From assembly GCF_000389965.1 (NCBI RefSeq), contig NC_021191.1, positions 5,395,501 through 5,459,500 on the forward strand: a stretch of DNA of 64,000 nt. The letters run 5' to 3'. Below are positions 27,536-38,011 of this stretch, one piece after another (the stretch's first letter is position 1; each line of letters starts with the position of its first letter). This DNA comes from Actinoplanes sp. N902-109 (GTDB lineage: Bacteria; Actinomycetota; Actinomycetes; Mycobacteriales; Micromonosporaceae). A program made the position numbers and the translations under genes. The notes beneath the pieces are model-generated. The model was not told where the DNA came from. It saw only the letters and a list, made by a program, of their open reading frames with translations, and did no database searches.

Positions 27536-28422
27536 CCCTGCTCCGCCGCTTGTTCGCGGACCGCGCCTTCGCCACCGGCGCGGTCATCGCGGGCGTCATG
27601 GTGCTGGTCGCACTGACCGCACCGCTGCTGGCCCGGCTGGCCGGGCAGGATCCGACCACGTTCCACAACGAGCTGCTCGACTCGGCCCGCGGCGGCGTCC
27701 CGATCGGCCGGCTCGGCGGGCTCAGCGGCGAGCACTGGCTCGGCGTCGAGCCGGGCACCGGGCGCGACCTGTTCGCCCGGGTCGTGCACGGCGCCCAGGT
27801 CTCGCTCGGTGTCGCCCTGTCGGCCCTGGTGGTGCAGCTGCTCATCGGGGTCGGTGTGGGCGTCGCGGCCGGGCTGGGCGGGCGCTACGCCGACGCGGCG
27901 CTCAGCCGGCTGACCGACCTCACCCTGGCGTTCCCGCAGCTCGTGCTCGCCATCGCGCTGCTGGCCGTCGTCCCGCAGAGCTGGCCGCGGCCGGTGCTGC
28001 TGGCGGTGGTGATCGGCGTGCTGCAGTGGGGCGGCACCGCCCGGATCACCCGCGGCGAGACCCTCACCCTGAAGACCCGCGACTACGTGGCCGCGGCCCG
28101 GGTGTCCGGTGCCTCGCCGTGGCGGGTCGCGCGCCGGGAGATCCTGCCCGGCCTGGCCGCGCCGGTGCTCACCTACGCGGCCCTGGTGCTGCCGACCAAC
28201 ATGGTCACCGAGGCCGGGCTGTCCTTCCTCGGCGTCGGCGTGCGCCCGCCCACCCCCTCCTGGGGGCAGATGCTGTCCAGCGCCACCACCTGGTTCCGCG
28301 CCGACCCGATGTACGTGTTCGTGCCCGGCGGCCTGCTGTTCCTCACCCTGCTGGCGTTCGTGCTCGTCGCCAACGGCGTGCGCCGCGTGATCGACCCCCG
28401 GCAGAGCGAGGTGCTGCGATGA
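27532..28422 (+). CDS. ABC transporter permease (DppC/OppC type)
   Basis: Permease of 296 residues. Its GTG start overlaps the binding-protein stop (GTGA). It begins with a first membrane helix (about 15-37), then a periplasmic loop containing HWLGVEPGTGRDLFARVVHGAQVSL, the typical DppC/OppC motif (usually H-LGTD--GRD), then five more helices. The EAA loop reads AAARVSGASPWRVARREILP. Here the usual D of the LGTD motif is E (LGVEPGTG). It is followed by its partner permease with an ATGA overlap. Confidence 0.92.
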   Translation: MTLLRRLFADRAFATGAVIAGVMVLVALTAPLLARLAGQDPTTFHNELLDSARGGVPIGRLGGLSGEHWLGVEPGTGRDLFARVVHGAQVSLGVALSALVVQLLIGVGVGVAAGLGGRYADAALSRLTDLTLAFPQLVLAIALLAVVPQSWPRPVLLAVVIGVLQWGGTARITRGETLTLKTRDYVAAARVSGASPWRVARREILPGLAAPVLTYAALVLPTNMVTEAGLSFLGVGVRPPTPSWGQMLSSATTWFRADPMYVFVPGGLLFLTLLAFVLVANGVRRVIDPRQSEVLR

Positions 28423-29408
28423 TCGGCTACCTGCTGCGCCGCGTCGGCGGCGCCGTGCTGGTCCTGTTCGGACTGTCGGTCATCGTCTACGCCCTGTTCT
28501 ACCTGGCGCCCCGCGACCCGGCGGTGCTCACCTGCGGCAAGGGCTGCACCCCGGAGCGCCTCGCCCAGGTGCACGCCGCCATGGGCCTCGACGAGTCCCC
28601 GGTCGCCCAGTACGGCCACTTCCTGCAGGGCCTGGTCGCCGGGCGGGACTACCCGGCCGGCCCGGACGTGCGGCACTGCCCGGCGCCGTGCCTGGGCTAC
28701 TCGTTCGAGACCGACCAGCCGGTGACCAAGCTGCTCGCCGACCGGCTGCCGGTCTCGGCGTCGCTGGCGGTCGGGGCCGAGATCCTGTCGCTGGCCATCG
28801 GCGTCGGCGCCGGGCTGCTCTCCGGCCTGCGCCGCTTCCGGGTGCTCGACCGCATCGTCAACGGCCTGGTCCTGGCCGGCTACGCGGTGCCGGTCTTCCT
28901 GGTCGGTCTGTTCCTGCTCCTGCTGTTCTGCGTACGGCTGCAGTGGTTGCCGTTCCCGCAGTACGTCCCGCTCACCACCGATCCGCTCGCCTGGGCGCAG
29001 AACCTCCTGCTGCCCTGGATCGCGCTCGCGGTCATCCAGTCCGCCGCGTACGCCCGGCTCACCCGGGCCGGCGTCCAGCAGGCCCTCGCCGAGGACTACG
29101 TGCGCACGGCCCGCGCGTACGGCCTCCCGGAACGCCGGATCGTCCGCACCCGGGCGCTGCGCGGCGCGCTCGTCCCCCTGGTCACCCTGACCGCGATCGA
29201 CCTGGCCGCCATCATGGCCAGCGCGGTGCTCACCGAGACCATGTTCGGCCTGCCCGGCGTCGGTCAGCTGCTGGTCGGTGCGGTCAACCAGATCGACCTG
29301 CCGGTCGTCGTCGGCGTCACCCTGCTGACCGGGTTCCTCGTCGTCGTGGCCAACGCCGTCGCCGATCTCCTCTACGCCGCCATCGACCCGAGAGTGCAAC
29401 TGCGATGA
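28419..29408 (+). CDS. ABC transporter permease (DppB/OppB type)
   Basis: Permease of 329 residues. It starts MIGYLLRRVGGAVLVLFGLSVIVYALFYLAP, the standard DppB/OppB first helix. A cysteine pair in the first external loop (LTCGKGCTPER) and another near ~88-92 (HCPAPC) are unusual extras and may form disulfides. The EAA loop reads TARAYGLPERRIVRTRALRG. It ends with an ATGA overlap to the ATPase gene. In most operons B precedes C; here the order is C then B. Confidence 0.92.
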   Translation: MIGYLLRRVGGAVLVLFGLSVIVYALFYLAPRDPAVLTCGKGCTPERLAQVHAAMGLDESPVAQYGHFLQGLVAGRDYPAGPDVRHCPAPCLGYSFETDQPVTKLLADRLPVSASLAVGAEILSLAIGVGAGLLSGLRRFRVLDRIVNGLVLAGYAVPVFLVGLFLLLLFCVRLQWLPFPQYVPLTTDPLAWAQNLLLPWIALAVIQSAAYARLTRAGVQQALAEDYVRTARAYGLPERRIVRTRALRGALVPLVTLTAIDLAAIMASAVLTETMFGLPGVGQLLVGAVNQIDLPVVVGVTLLTGFLVVVANAVADLLYAAIDPRVQLR

Positions 29409-30991
29409 CCCTTCTCTCGGTACGGGACCTGCGCATCGCGTTCGGCGCCACGCAAGCGGTCGACGGGCTGTCGTTCGACATCGCCCCCGGCGGCGCGCTC
29501 GGCATCGTCGGGGAGTCCGGCTCGGGCAAGAGTGCCACCGCGCTGGCCCTGCTCGGGCTGCACCCCGGCGCGACCGTCGGGGGCGAGATCACCTTCGACG
29601 GGCAGAACCTCACCGCCGCCACCGAGGACCAGCTGCGCGCGATCCGCGGCGCCGGCATCGCCATGGTGTTCCAGGAACCGCTGACCGCCCTCAGCCCGTT
29701 CCACCGGGTCGGCGACCAGATCGCCGAGGTCTACCGCCTGCACACCGGCGCCTCCAGGAAGGCCGCCCGGGAACGCGCGGTCGAGGTGCTCGGCCAGGTG
29801 CACATCGCCGACCCCGAGCACCGCGCCGGCGCCTACCCGCACCAGTTCTCCGGCGGCATGCGCCAGCGCGCGCTGATCGCGATGGCCATCGCCTGCCGCC
29901 CCAAGCTGATCGTGGCCGACGAGCCGACCACCGCGCTCGACGTCACCGTCCAGGCCCAGATCCTCGACCTGCTCGACGAGGTACGCACCACGACCGGCAC
30001 CGCGCTGCTGCTGATCAGCCACGACCTGGGGGTGGTGGCGGGCGCCACGGACCAGGTGGTGGTGATGCGCCGCGGGGTGGCCGTCGAGTCCGGACCCACC
30101 GAGCAGGTGCTGGTGACGCCGCGTGACCCGTACACCCGGCAACTGCTGGCGGCGACGCCCAAGCCGGCGCCGCCCCGCCCGATCGAGGGTAAACCGCTGC
30201 TCGCGGTGAAAGACGTCCGCAAGCACTTCCCGCAGCGCCACCGCGGCCTGCGCCGTCCCGCACCGGTCAAGGCGGTCGACGGCGTCACCCTGGACGTGCA
30301 CGAGGGCGAGACCCTGGGCATCGTCGGCGAGAGCGGCACCGGCAAGACCACGCTGGCCCGCATGATGGTCGGCCTGATCCCGCCGAGCGCGGGCAGCATC
30401 ACCTTCGACGGCACCGACATCGCCCGCCGCCGGGGCCGCTCGGTGCAGATGGTCTTCCAGGACCCGCTCTCGTCGCTCAACCCCCGCCGGACCATCGGCG
30501 AGAGCATCGCCGACCCGCTGCGGTTGCAGGGCGAGCCCACCCCCAGGACCAAGGTCCAGGACCTGCTCGTACGGGTGGGGCTGAGCGCCGACCTCTACGA
30601 CCGCTATCCGCACCAGCTCTCCGGCGGCATGCGTCAGCGCGTGGGCATCGCCCGTGCCCTGGCCCCCGGTCCCCGCCTGATCGTGTGCGACGAACCGGTA
30701 TCCTCACTGGACGTCACCACGCAGGCCCAGGTGCTCGCACTGCTCGAAGACGTCCGCCGGGAACGCGGCCTCACCATGGTCTTCGTCACCCACGACCTGG
30801 CCGTCCTGCGCCAGATCGCCGACCGCGTCGCCGTCCTGCACTCCGGCACCGTCGTCGAACTCGGCCCGGTCGCCGACGTCTGGACCCACCCCCAGCACCC
30901 GTACACCAAGCAACTCCTGGCCGCCGTCCCGGTCGCCGACCCCGCCGAAGCCCGCCGCCGCCGAGCCGAACGCAAGGCCCTCACCCCTTGA
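29405..30991 (+). CDS. fused double ATPase of peptide-type ABC transporter (DppD-DppF)
   Basis: A 528-residue cytoplasmic ATPase with two complete ABC modules. Module 1 (about 1-255): Walker A GESGSGKS, signature SGGMRQRALIAMA, Walker B LIVADEPTTALDV. Module 2 (about 265-525): Walker A GESGTGKT, signature SGGMRQRVGIARA, Walker B LIVCDEPVSSLDV. Both carry the C-terminal extension of the oligopeptide family (PYTRQLLAATP and PYTKQLLAAVP). The fusion replaces separate DppD and DppF. It is last in the four-gene operon. Confidence 0.95.
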   Translation: MTLLSVRDLRIAFGATQAVDGLSFDIAPGGALGIVGESGSGKSATALALLGLHPGATVGGEITFDGQNLTAATEDQLRAIRGAGIAMVFQEPLTALSPFHRVGDQIAEVYRLHTGASRKAARERAVEVLGQVHIADPEHRAGAYPHQFSGGMRQRALIAMAIACRPKLIVADEPTTALDVTVQAQILDLLDEVRTTTGTALLLISHDLGVVAGATDQVVVMRRGVAVESGPTEQVLVTPRDPYTRQLLAATPKPAPPRPIEGKPLLAVKDVRKHFPQRHRGLRRPAPVKAVDGVTLDVHEGETLGIVGESGTGKTTLARMMVGLIPPSAGSITFDGTDIARRRGRSVQMVFQDPLSSLNPRRTIGESIADPLRLQGEPTPRTKVQDLLVRVGLSADLYDRYPHQLSGGMRQRVGIARALAPGPRLIVCDEPVSSLDVTTQAQVLALLEDVRRERGLTMVFVTHDLAVLRQIADRVAVLHSGTVVELGPVADVWTHPQHPYTKQLLAAVPVADPAEARRRRAERKALTP

Positions 30992-31139
30992 GCCGGTGCA
31001 GGCCGATGCGAACTCGGCCATCTCGGCAAGCTCGGCGCACCTCCTGCGCCTTGCGACGGGCGCGGGCACGGCCTTCCGGCGTCACCTCGATGGCTTGCCA
31101 CCTTGGCTGGTGCCGATCGTCGGCTGGATAGGGTGGGTC

Positions 31140-32237
31140 GTGACCTTGACGCTGATGGCGCCCCGGACGCCGTATCTGCTGCTGGACCGGGCGACCGCCG
31201 AAGCCAACATCGCGCGCCTGCGGGCGCGGATGGCCGGGCTGGGGACGCCGGTGCGGCCGCATCTGAAGACGACGAAGTCCGTCGAGGTGGCGCGGCTGAT
31301 CTTCGGGGACGCGCCGGGGCCGATCACCGTGTCCACGCTGGCCGAGGCCGAGGCGTTTGCCGCCGCCGGATACACCGACATCCTCTACGCCGTCGGCATC
31401 TCACCGGCCAAGGTGGCGGATGCCGCGCGGCTGCGGGAGCGGGGCGTGGATCTCACCGTGCTGCTGGACAGCGTCGAACAGGCCGAGGCTGTGGCGCGGG
31501 CGGGGGTGCCCGCGCTGGTGGAGATCGACTGCGACGGGCACCGGGGCGGGCTGCTGCCGGACGACCCGGCGCTCGACCGGATCGCCTCGGTCATCAGGCC
31601 GCGAGGGGTGCTCGTGCACGCCGGTGAGTCGTACCATGCGCGGTCGGTGGCCGAGCTGCAAGCCGCCGCGGAGCACGAGCGGGCCGTCGCGGTGGCCGCC
31701 GCCCAGCGGCTGGGTGACGTCCCGGTGGTCAGCGTCGGGTCCACACCGACGGCGCACTTCGCGACGGACCTGACCGGGGTCACCGAGGTGCGGGCCGGCA
31801 ACTACGTGCTGTTCGACCTGGTGATGGCCGGCATCGGAGTCTGCACACCGGCCGACATCGCCGCAGCGGTCGTGGTCACCGTGATCGGGCACCGGGCGGA
31901 GCGCGGCTGGATCATGACCGATGGCGGCTGGATGGCGACCTCGCGGGACCGGGGCACCGCGCGACAGCCCGTCGATCAAGGGTACGGGCTGGTCACGGCG
32001 CTGGACGGCACGCCGTACCCGGATCTGATCATGCGGGACGCCTCGCAGGAGCACGGCATCCTGGGGTTGCGCGACGGCAGCGCGCAGCGGCTGCCGGTGC
32101 TGCCGGTCGGCACGCGGGTGCGCATCCTGCCCAACCACGCCTGCGCCACGACCGCTCAGCACGACGGCTACCAGGTGCGGGACACGGCCGGCAGCAGCAC
32201 GATCGCCGGGTACTGGCCGCGCATCCGGGGCTGGTGA
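31140..32237 (+). CDS. D-threonine aldolase / D-serine dehydratase-like PLP enzyme
   Basis: Fold-type III PLP enzyme of 365 residues (alanine-racemase N-terminal barrel plus beta C-domain). The PLP lysine is in the early motif VRPHLKTTKS. The metal site of the DSD1/D-threonine aldolase family is near the C-terminus in ILPNHACATTAQ (His and Cys). The substrate should be a D-hydroxyamino acid such as D-threonine or D-serine. GTG 31140 is chosen because the barrel starts at once (TPYLLLDRATAEANIARLR); reading further upstream is not family-like. It stands alone after the ABC operon, with a 148-bp gap in which I see no clear gene. Confidence 0.85.
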   Translation: MTLTLMAPRTPYLLLDRATAEANIARLRARMAGLGTPVRPHLKTTKSVEVARLIFGDAPGPITVSTLAEAEAFAAAGYTDILYAVGISPAKVADAARLRERGVDLTVLLDSVEQAEAVARAGVPALVEIDCDGHRGGLLPDDPALDRIASVIRPRGVLVHAGESYHARSVAELQAAAEHERAVAVAAAQRLGDVPVVSVGSTPTAHFATDLTGVTEVRAGNYVLFDLVMAGIGVCTPADIAAAVVVTVIGHRAERGWIMTDGGWMATSRDRGTARQPVDQGYGLVTALDGTPYPDLIMRDASQEHGILGLRDGSAQRLPVLPVGTRVRILPNHACATTAQHDGYQVRDTAGSSTIAGYWPRIRGW

Positions 32238-32247
32238 GCGAACTACC

Positions 32248-32655
32248 ATGGCGAGCATGCCCCACTGGTACGAGTCGCACATCGACCGCAAGATCCGGGA
32301 GGCGCAGGAACAGGGGCAGTTCGACAACCTGCCCGGCGCCGGCAAACCGCTCAGCGACCACGGGCAGGAGTATTCCGAGGACTGGTGGGTGCGCGACTGG
32401 CTGCGGCGCGAGGGTGCGGCCGGCGGGGCGCTACCGCCCACGCTGGCGGTACGCCGCGAGGCCGGGGATCTGCGGGAGACCGTGGACAAACGGCACACCG
32501 AGGACGAGGTACGGGCGTACGTGGCAGCCCTGAACGAGCAGTTGCGCAAGGCCCGGGCGGGTCTGCTCGACGGCCCGCCGGTGCTCTTGCCCCCGCTCGA
32601 CGCCGACCAGGTGGTGGCCGGCTGGCGGGAACGACGGTCCGGCCACCACGCCTGA
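32248..32655 (+). CDS. DUF1992 (DnaJ-homologue-C28-like) protein
   Basis: A 135-residue protein built almost wholly of the DUF1992 domain: IDRKIREAQEQGQFDNLPGAGKPL near the start and a helical C-terminal half. The domain also occurs in eukaryotic DNAJC28, where its function is unclear. Starts at ATG 32248, or possibly ATG 32257. It follows the aldolase gene by 10 bp, so they may share a transcript. Confidence 0.9.
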   Translation: MASMPHWYESHIDRKIREAQEQGQFDNLPGAGKPLSDHGQEYSEDWWVRDWLRREGAAGGALPPTLAVRREAGDLRETVDKRHTEDEVRAYVAALNEQLRKARAGLLDGPPVLLPPLDADQVVAGWRERRSGHHA

Positions 32656-32684
32656 GGCGGCACCGGCCGGCGCGGGAACGGCGG

Positions 32685-33374
32685 TCAGGCCACCGCGCCC
32701 GCGGCGGCACCGGCAGGCGGCGGTGAGACCGGCGCGTCCTCGGGCTCGGGCTCCTCGGCGGGTTCCTCGGGCGCCGGGCCGATCGCCGCGGCCATCAGGG
32801 CCGAGTTCGGGATGTTGAGCGGGCCGTCCTCGGTGTCGAGCACCGTGTAGAGCAGCCCGGCCGACACGATCACGCCGGTCAGCGGGCCGTTGATGGCGCC
32901 GGACATCACCCGGATCCGCTGACCCGGCAGGTACGGCCGGGAGAGCAGCAGCACCAGCCCGGCGAACAGGTTGCCCAGCACCGGCTGCGCCGCGAGGCCC
33001 AGGATCACACCGGTGACCGCGCCGCCCACGAGCAGCCGCTGGATGCCCAGATCCAGCAGGTCGAACACGGTGAACAGGGTGAGCAGGTAGCCGCCGAGCT
33101 GGACCATCAGCCGCAGCGGGGTGGCCGCGGTGGTGCCCGCGCGCTGCAGCGACACCCGGTACACCTCACGGGCGGCGGTGCGGGTGGCGACGATCCCGCA
33201 GCCGGCGATGGCCAGCGCACACCCGTACGCGATGAGCCGGGAGCGCAGCGCGGGTGAGGTGACGCCGCCGACCTGGTTGCCGGTGATCAGCGCGGCGAGG
33301 GCCACCAGGCCGAAGAAGACCGCCTTGCGGAAGTCCGGCCGGACCCGCTGCTCGAGCAACCGCAGAGAATTCAC
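32685..33374 (-). CDS. small mechanosensitive (MscS-family) ion channel protein
   Basis: A 229-residue membrane protein. Four hydrophobic segments occupy about 18-145. The pore-lining region and beta domain are recognisable in GLAAQPVLGNLFAGLVLLLSRPYLPGQRIRV, then LTGVIVSAGLLYTVLDTEDGPLNIPNSALMAAAIGP. The C-terminus is a low-complexity Glu/Pro/Ala tail (about 195-229). MscS channels open under membrane tension and release solutes during osmotic downshock. The large vestibule C-domain is absent, so this is a short variant. Confidence 0.87.
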   Translation of the reverse strand: MNSLRLLEQRVRPDFRKAVFFGLVALAALITGNQVGGVTSPALRSRLIAYGCALAIAGCGIVATRTAAREVYRVSLQRAGTTAATPLRLMVQLGGYLLTLFTVFDLLDLGIQRLLVGGAVTGVILGLAAQPVLGNLFAGLVLLLSRPYLPGQRIRVMSGAINGPLTGVIVSAGLLYTVLDTEDGPLNIPNSALMAAAIGPAPEEPAEEPEPEDAPVSPPPAGAAAGAVA

Positions 33375-33390
33375 GCAGGCAGCATAGAGG

Positions 33391-34947
<1,557 letters not shown>

Positions 34948-35011
34948 GCGAGCCGATATACCCCGGCGGGTGACATCCCACTCGTACCCGGGCAGGATCT
35001 AGGATTCCCCG

Positions 35012-36265
35012 GTGGACGACCTGGATCACGCGCGCGAGCGCGTCACCGCGCTCGGCGCCAAGTTCTGCGTGACGTTCCTCAAGGGCGTGGGCGAGCGCGA
35101 CGCGCTGCTGCGGATGGGCGCCTACCCCGACACGATCGCGGTACGGGCCGGTGGCGACCACGCCACGGCTCTCGGACTGGGTACGTGGACCCTGGTCGTC
35201 GAGCCCGGGGGTGCCGCCGGTGGCGACCACGTCCTGCTGGAGGCCGCGTCCCTGGGCACCGAGGCGTTGTCGGTGCTGCGTGACGAGCAGGCCACGCCGC
35301 GGTTCACGTACGCGCGGGACGGCAGGACGGCGGTGGCGTTCGACCCGGCGTACCCCGCCCCCGAGCTGACCTGGGGCACCGAGCCCGAGCTGCTCGCCCA
35401 CCTGATGCACGCGCTGGGCCTGCGCGAACCGGCCGGCGAGGAGGACGAGACCTGGCGCGACGCGGAGGCCAAGGCCCTGGTGCTCGCCCAGCGGCTGACG
35501 AACGTCCGGGTGCCGGTGGATGCGCTGGCCGGGCCCCGGCTCTCGGCCCGCTTGGAACCGTGGTTCGTCGGTGGGGTGCGGCCGGGCGACCTGCTGCGGG
35601 TGCGCGAGCCCCTGCCCGGGACACCCGATGCCAAACGCGCGGCGGCGACCGCGACCCTGCTACGCCTCGCTGTCCAGTCCGGCATTTCGGATTTGTCCGA
35701 CATCGAGGAAGCGGTGACGGCCCTCTCGAAGGCGGCAACAGCAGGCGCGGAAGGCCACACGACGGGCGCGGAAGGTGCGGCAGGCGCAGTGGCAGGCGCG
35801 GCAGGCCCGGCAAGCGCGGCAGGCCCGCAAAGCGCGGCAGGCCCGCAAAGCGCGGCAAGCCCGGAAAGCGCGGCAGAAGCGGGAAGCGCCGCAGGCGCGG
35901 CAAGCCCGGGAAGCGCGGCAGAAGCGGGAAGCGCCGCAGGCGCGGCAAGCGCGGCAAGCCCGCAAAGCGCGGCAGAAGCGGGAAGCGCGGCAGGCGCAGC
36001 GGGAAGCGCGAGAGACGCGCGCTTGGATGGCGGCGCGGGGACGCGGTCAGGAAGCGGCGCGGGGGCGCGGCCGGTGGGTGGCGTCGCGGCGGACTCGGCG
36101 CTGGGTCGCCGGGTGCGGGAGTGGCTCGCGGACCCGGCGACGTACGGTGCCTTCACGACGGCCCTGCGCGGTGTGCTCGACCCCGACCCCGATGTCGCCC
36201 TGCGTGCCGCGCTGAAGCCGCTCACTCACGAGGAGCGGGCGGCCGTGCTGGCGACGCTCGGCTGA
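35012..36265 (+). CDS. DUF6461-like protein with Ala/Gly/Ser repeat region
   Basis: A 417-residue soluble protein. The N-terminal part (about 5-125) has FCVTFLKGVGERDALLRMGAYP and WTLVVEPGG, which resemble DUF6461. The middle (about 255-335) is a low-complexity tract of ASPxSAAEAGSAAGA-type repeats. The C-terminal 60 residues form a helical segment (RRVREWLADPATYGAFTTALRGVL) ending in EERAAVLATLG. The repeat tract keeps several other frames open, which are shadows. No enzyme motif seen. GTG 35012 is 64 bp from the divergent kinase start; overlap of 40 bp with the convergent tauE-like gene at the 3' end. Confidence 0.72.
   Translation: MDDLDHARERVTALGAKFCVTFLKGVGERDALLRMGAYPDTIAVRAGGDHATALGLGTWTLVVEPGGAAGGDHVLLEAASLGTEALSVLRDEQATPRFTYARDGRTAVAFDPAYPAPELTWGTEPELLAHLMHALGLREPAGEEDETWRDAEAKALVLAQRLTNVRVPVDALAGPRLSARLEPWFVGGVRPGDLLRVREPLPGTPDAKRAAATATLLRLAVQSGISDLSDIEEAVTALSKAATAGAEGHTTGAEGAAGAVAGAAGPASAAGPQSAAGPQSAASPESAAEAGSAAGAASPGSAAEAGSAAGAASAASPQSAAEAGSAAGAAGSARDARLDGGAGTRSGSGAGARPVGGVAADSALGRRVREWLADPATYGAFTTALRGVLDPDPDVALRAALKPLTHEERAAVLATLG
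35790..36015 (+). repeat. degenerate GC-rich tandem repeats in the DUF6461-like gene
   Basis: About 225 bp made of variations on AAGCGCGGCAGGCCCGC and GCAGAAGCGGGAAGCGCCGC. Two blocks around 35875-35940 and 35905-35970 are nearly identical, and a third partial copy follows. They encode Ala/Gly/Ser-rich linker sequence and keep the frame. Confidence 0.8.
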
Positions 36266-37155
36266 TTCTCGCGGCGATATTGCAGGATGGAGTAGCCGAT
36301 TGCCGCCGCCCACACCACGTATATCACCGCGTAGCAGGCATACCGCGCCCCGTCGGAGGCGTCGATCCAGTCGCTTTTGAGCAGCGTGCGGACGTTCGTC
36401 AGGATGATGATGCCGCCGACCGCGGAGCCCAGCACCCGCGGCGGGATGTGCCGCACCAGCCAGGCGGCGACGGGGGCCGCGACGACTCCCCCGGCCAGCA
36501 GGGCGACCACCCAGGTGGCGTCGATGTCCTCGCCGCCGATGCCAACGAGGAAGCCGGCGCTGGCGGCCACCGCGACGATGAACTCGCTGGTGTCGATCGA
36601 GCCGATGGTCTTGCGGGGTTCGAGGCGGCCGCTGGCGAGGATGGCCGGGGTGCCGACCGGGCCCCAGCCTCCGCCGCCGGTGGCGTCGACGAAGCCGGCC
36701 ACGATGCCCAGCGGTGCCAGGAACCGTTTGCGCAGCGGCTTGTCGAGCGCGGCTTGCGGCAGTCCTTGCCAGGTGAACCGGATGAACACGTAGAGGCCGA
36801 GGATCAGCAGGATCACCGACATCAGCGGGGCAGCTGTCCCGGTGTCCAGGCCGGACAGGAACGTGGCGCCTGCGAACGCGCCGATCGCCCCGGGCACGCC
36901 GATCTTGAGCACCACCCGCCAGTCGACGTTGCCGAACCGCCAGTGCGAGATGCCGGACATCAGCGTGGTGCCGATCTCGGCGAGGTGCACCGTCGCCGAT
37001 GCTGCTGCCGGGTTGGTGCCGATGGCCAGCAGCAGCGTCGTCGACGTCACGCCGTACGCCATGCCCAGGCTGCCGTCGACGAGCTGGGCGCCAAGGCCGA
37101 CGAGGGCGAGCAGCAGCAGCCTACGCACGGCCGGCCATGCCCGGCCGGGGAGCAC
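36226..37155 (-). CDS. sulfite exporter TauE/SafE family protein
   Basis: A 309-residue membrane protein of the TauE/SafE (DUF81) family with about eight hydrophobic segments. It begins (about residue 12) LLLLALVGLGAQLVDGSLGMAYGVTSTTLLLAIGTNPAAASATVHLAE, typical of the longer actinobacterial branch, and has the internal repeat GFVDATGGGGWGPVGTPAIL. As the last gene of a taurine/sulfonate operon it most likely exports sulfite formed by the dioxygenase. Its start overlaps the dioxygenase gene by 35 bp; an internal start cannot be excluded. The stop overlaps the convergent neighbour. Confidence 0.88.
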   Translation of the reverse strand: MLPGRAWPAVRRLLLLALVGLGAQLVDGSLGMAYGVTSTTLLLAIGTNPAAASATVHLAEIGTTLMSGISHWRFGNVDWRVVLKIGVPGAIGAFAGATFLSGLDTGTAAPLMSVILLILGLYVFIRFTWQGLPQAALDKPLRKRFLAPLGIVAGFVDATGGGGWGPVGTPAILASGRLEPRKTIGSIDTSEFIVAVAASAGFLVGIGGEDIDATWVVALLAGGVVAAPVAAWLVRHIPPRVLGSAVGGIIILTNVRTLLKSDWIDASDGARYACYAVIYVVWAAAIGYSILQYRRENQPSVASTAARSS

Positions 37156-38011
37156 GGCCGGGCCCCACGGGGATGTCGCCGCGCAGGGTGATCCGGTGCA
37201 TCACCCGCCGCGCGGTGCCGTAATCACGGTTGGCGTAGTGCGAGGTGCTGCGGTTGTCCCACATCGCCACGTCGCCGAGCCGCCAGCGGTGCCGCACGAT
37301 ATGCTCCGGCTTGGTCAGGTGGGCGTGGAGCAGGTCCAGGATCGCCCGGCTCTCGAACTCGGACACGCCGACGATGTGCGACGTGAAGCCCGGGTTGACG
37401 AAGATGCCCTTGCGGCCGGTCTCCGGGTGCACGCGGATCACCGGGTGCTCGACCGGGTCGAGCCGGGTGACGATCTCGCCGTCCCACTCGTTGCCCTGGC
37501 CGCCGCGGCGCTGCGCGAGGTAGTAGCCGAACTCGCGGGTGCCGTCGTGCACCGCGGTCAGCCCGTCGACCAGGTCGCGTACGCCGGGCGAGAGCGATTC
37601 GTACGCCAGTTGGGCGTCGGCCCAGTTGGTGTCGCCGCCGGTCGGCGGCAGGATCACCGGCCGCAGGATCGACCCCAGCGGCGGGCGGCGCATGAACGTG
37701 ACGTCGGTGTGCCACACGTCGGCGAAGCCGTTGTCGGTGCTGTCCAGCGCGTACACCTCGGGGTGGGCCGCGTCGACGCCGCCGACCACCGGGTGCGACG
37801 CGGTCAGCTCGCCGATCCGCCGGCCCAGGGTGACCTGGCCGTCGTCGTCGAGCGCCTGGTCGCGGAAGAACAGCACCTTGCGGTCGACCAGCGCGGCGCG
37901 CACGGCGACGATCTCGTCGTCGCTCGCGGTGGCGAGGTCCAGCCCGTGCACGATCGAGCCGAAGGCCGGGCCGAGCGGCTCCAGCCGCAGGTCCACAAGA
38001 GCGGCGGTCAT
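37121..38011 (-). CDS. tauD: TauD/TfdA-family Fe(II)/2-oxoglutarate dioxygenase (taurine dioxygenase-like)
   Basis: A 296-residue enzyme. The iron site is complete: His and Asp in DVWHTDVTFMRRPP (about residues 100-102) and the distal His in RRVMHRITLRGD (about 276). The Arg after it and the TGGDTNWA motif match TauD. The reaction releases sulfite from taurine or another alkylsulfonate while oxidising 2-oxoglutarate. The ATG at 38011 overlaps the upstream ATPase stop (ATGA). Neighbours are sulfonate uptake genes and a sulfite exporter. Alternative substrates (alkyl sulfate, 2,4-D-like) remain possible. Confidence 0.87.
   Translation of the reverse strand: MTAALVDLRLEPLGPAFGSIVHGLDLATASDDEIVAVRAALVDRKVLFFRDQALDDDGQVTLGRRIGELTASHPVVGGVDAAHPEVYALDSTDNGFADVWHTDVTFMRRPPLGSILRPVILPPTGGDTNWADAQLAYESLSPGVRDLVDGLTAVHDGTREFGYYLAQRRGGQGNEWDGEIVTRLDPVEHPVIRVHPETGRKGIFVNPGFTSHIVGVSEFESRAILDLLHAHLTKPEHIVRHRWRLGDVAMWDNRSTSHYANRDYGTARRVMHRITLRGDIPVGPGRAPRPGMAGRA

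Noticed and set aside
30981..31262. Minus-strand frame ending in a basic helix-like sequence (TPEGRARARRKAQEV) in the gap after the peptide ABC operon
   Set aside because: Most of it lies antisense to the D-threonine-aldolase-like gene; the part in the gap looks somewhat protein-like but has no start or recognised family, so it is not called.
35790..36015. CRISPR-like array
   Set aside because: Repeats are contiguous, in frame and encode low-complexity linker; there are no unique spacers.
35560..37191. 543-codon forward frame running through the Ala/Gly/Ser repeats into the TauE gene
   Set aside because: The repeat keeps all three frames open; this one is Arg/Gly-rich and antisense to tauE.
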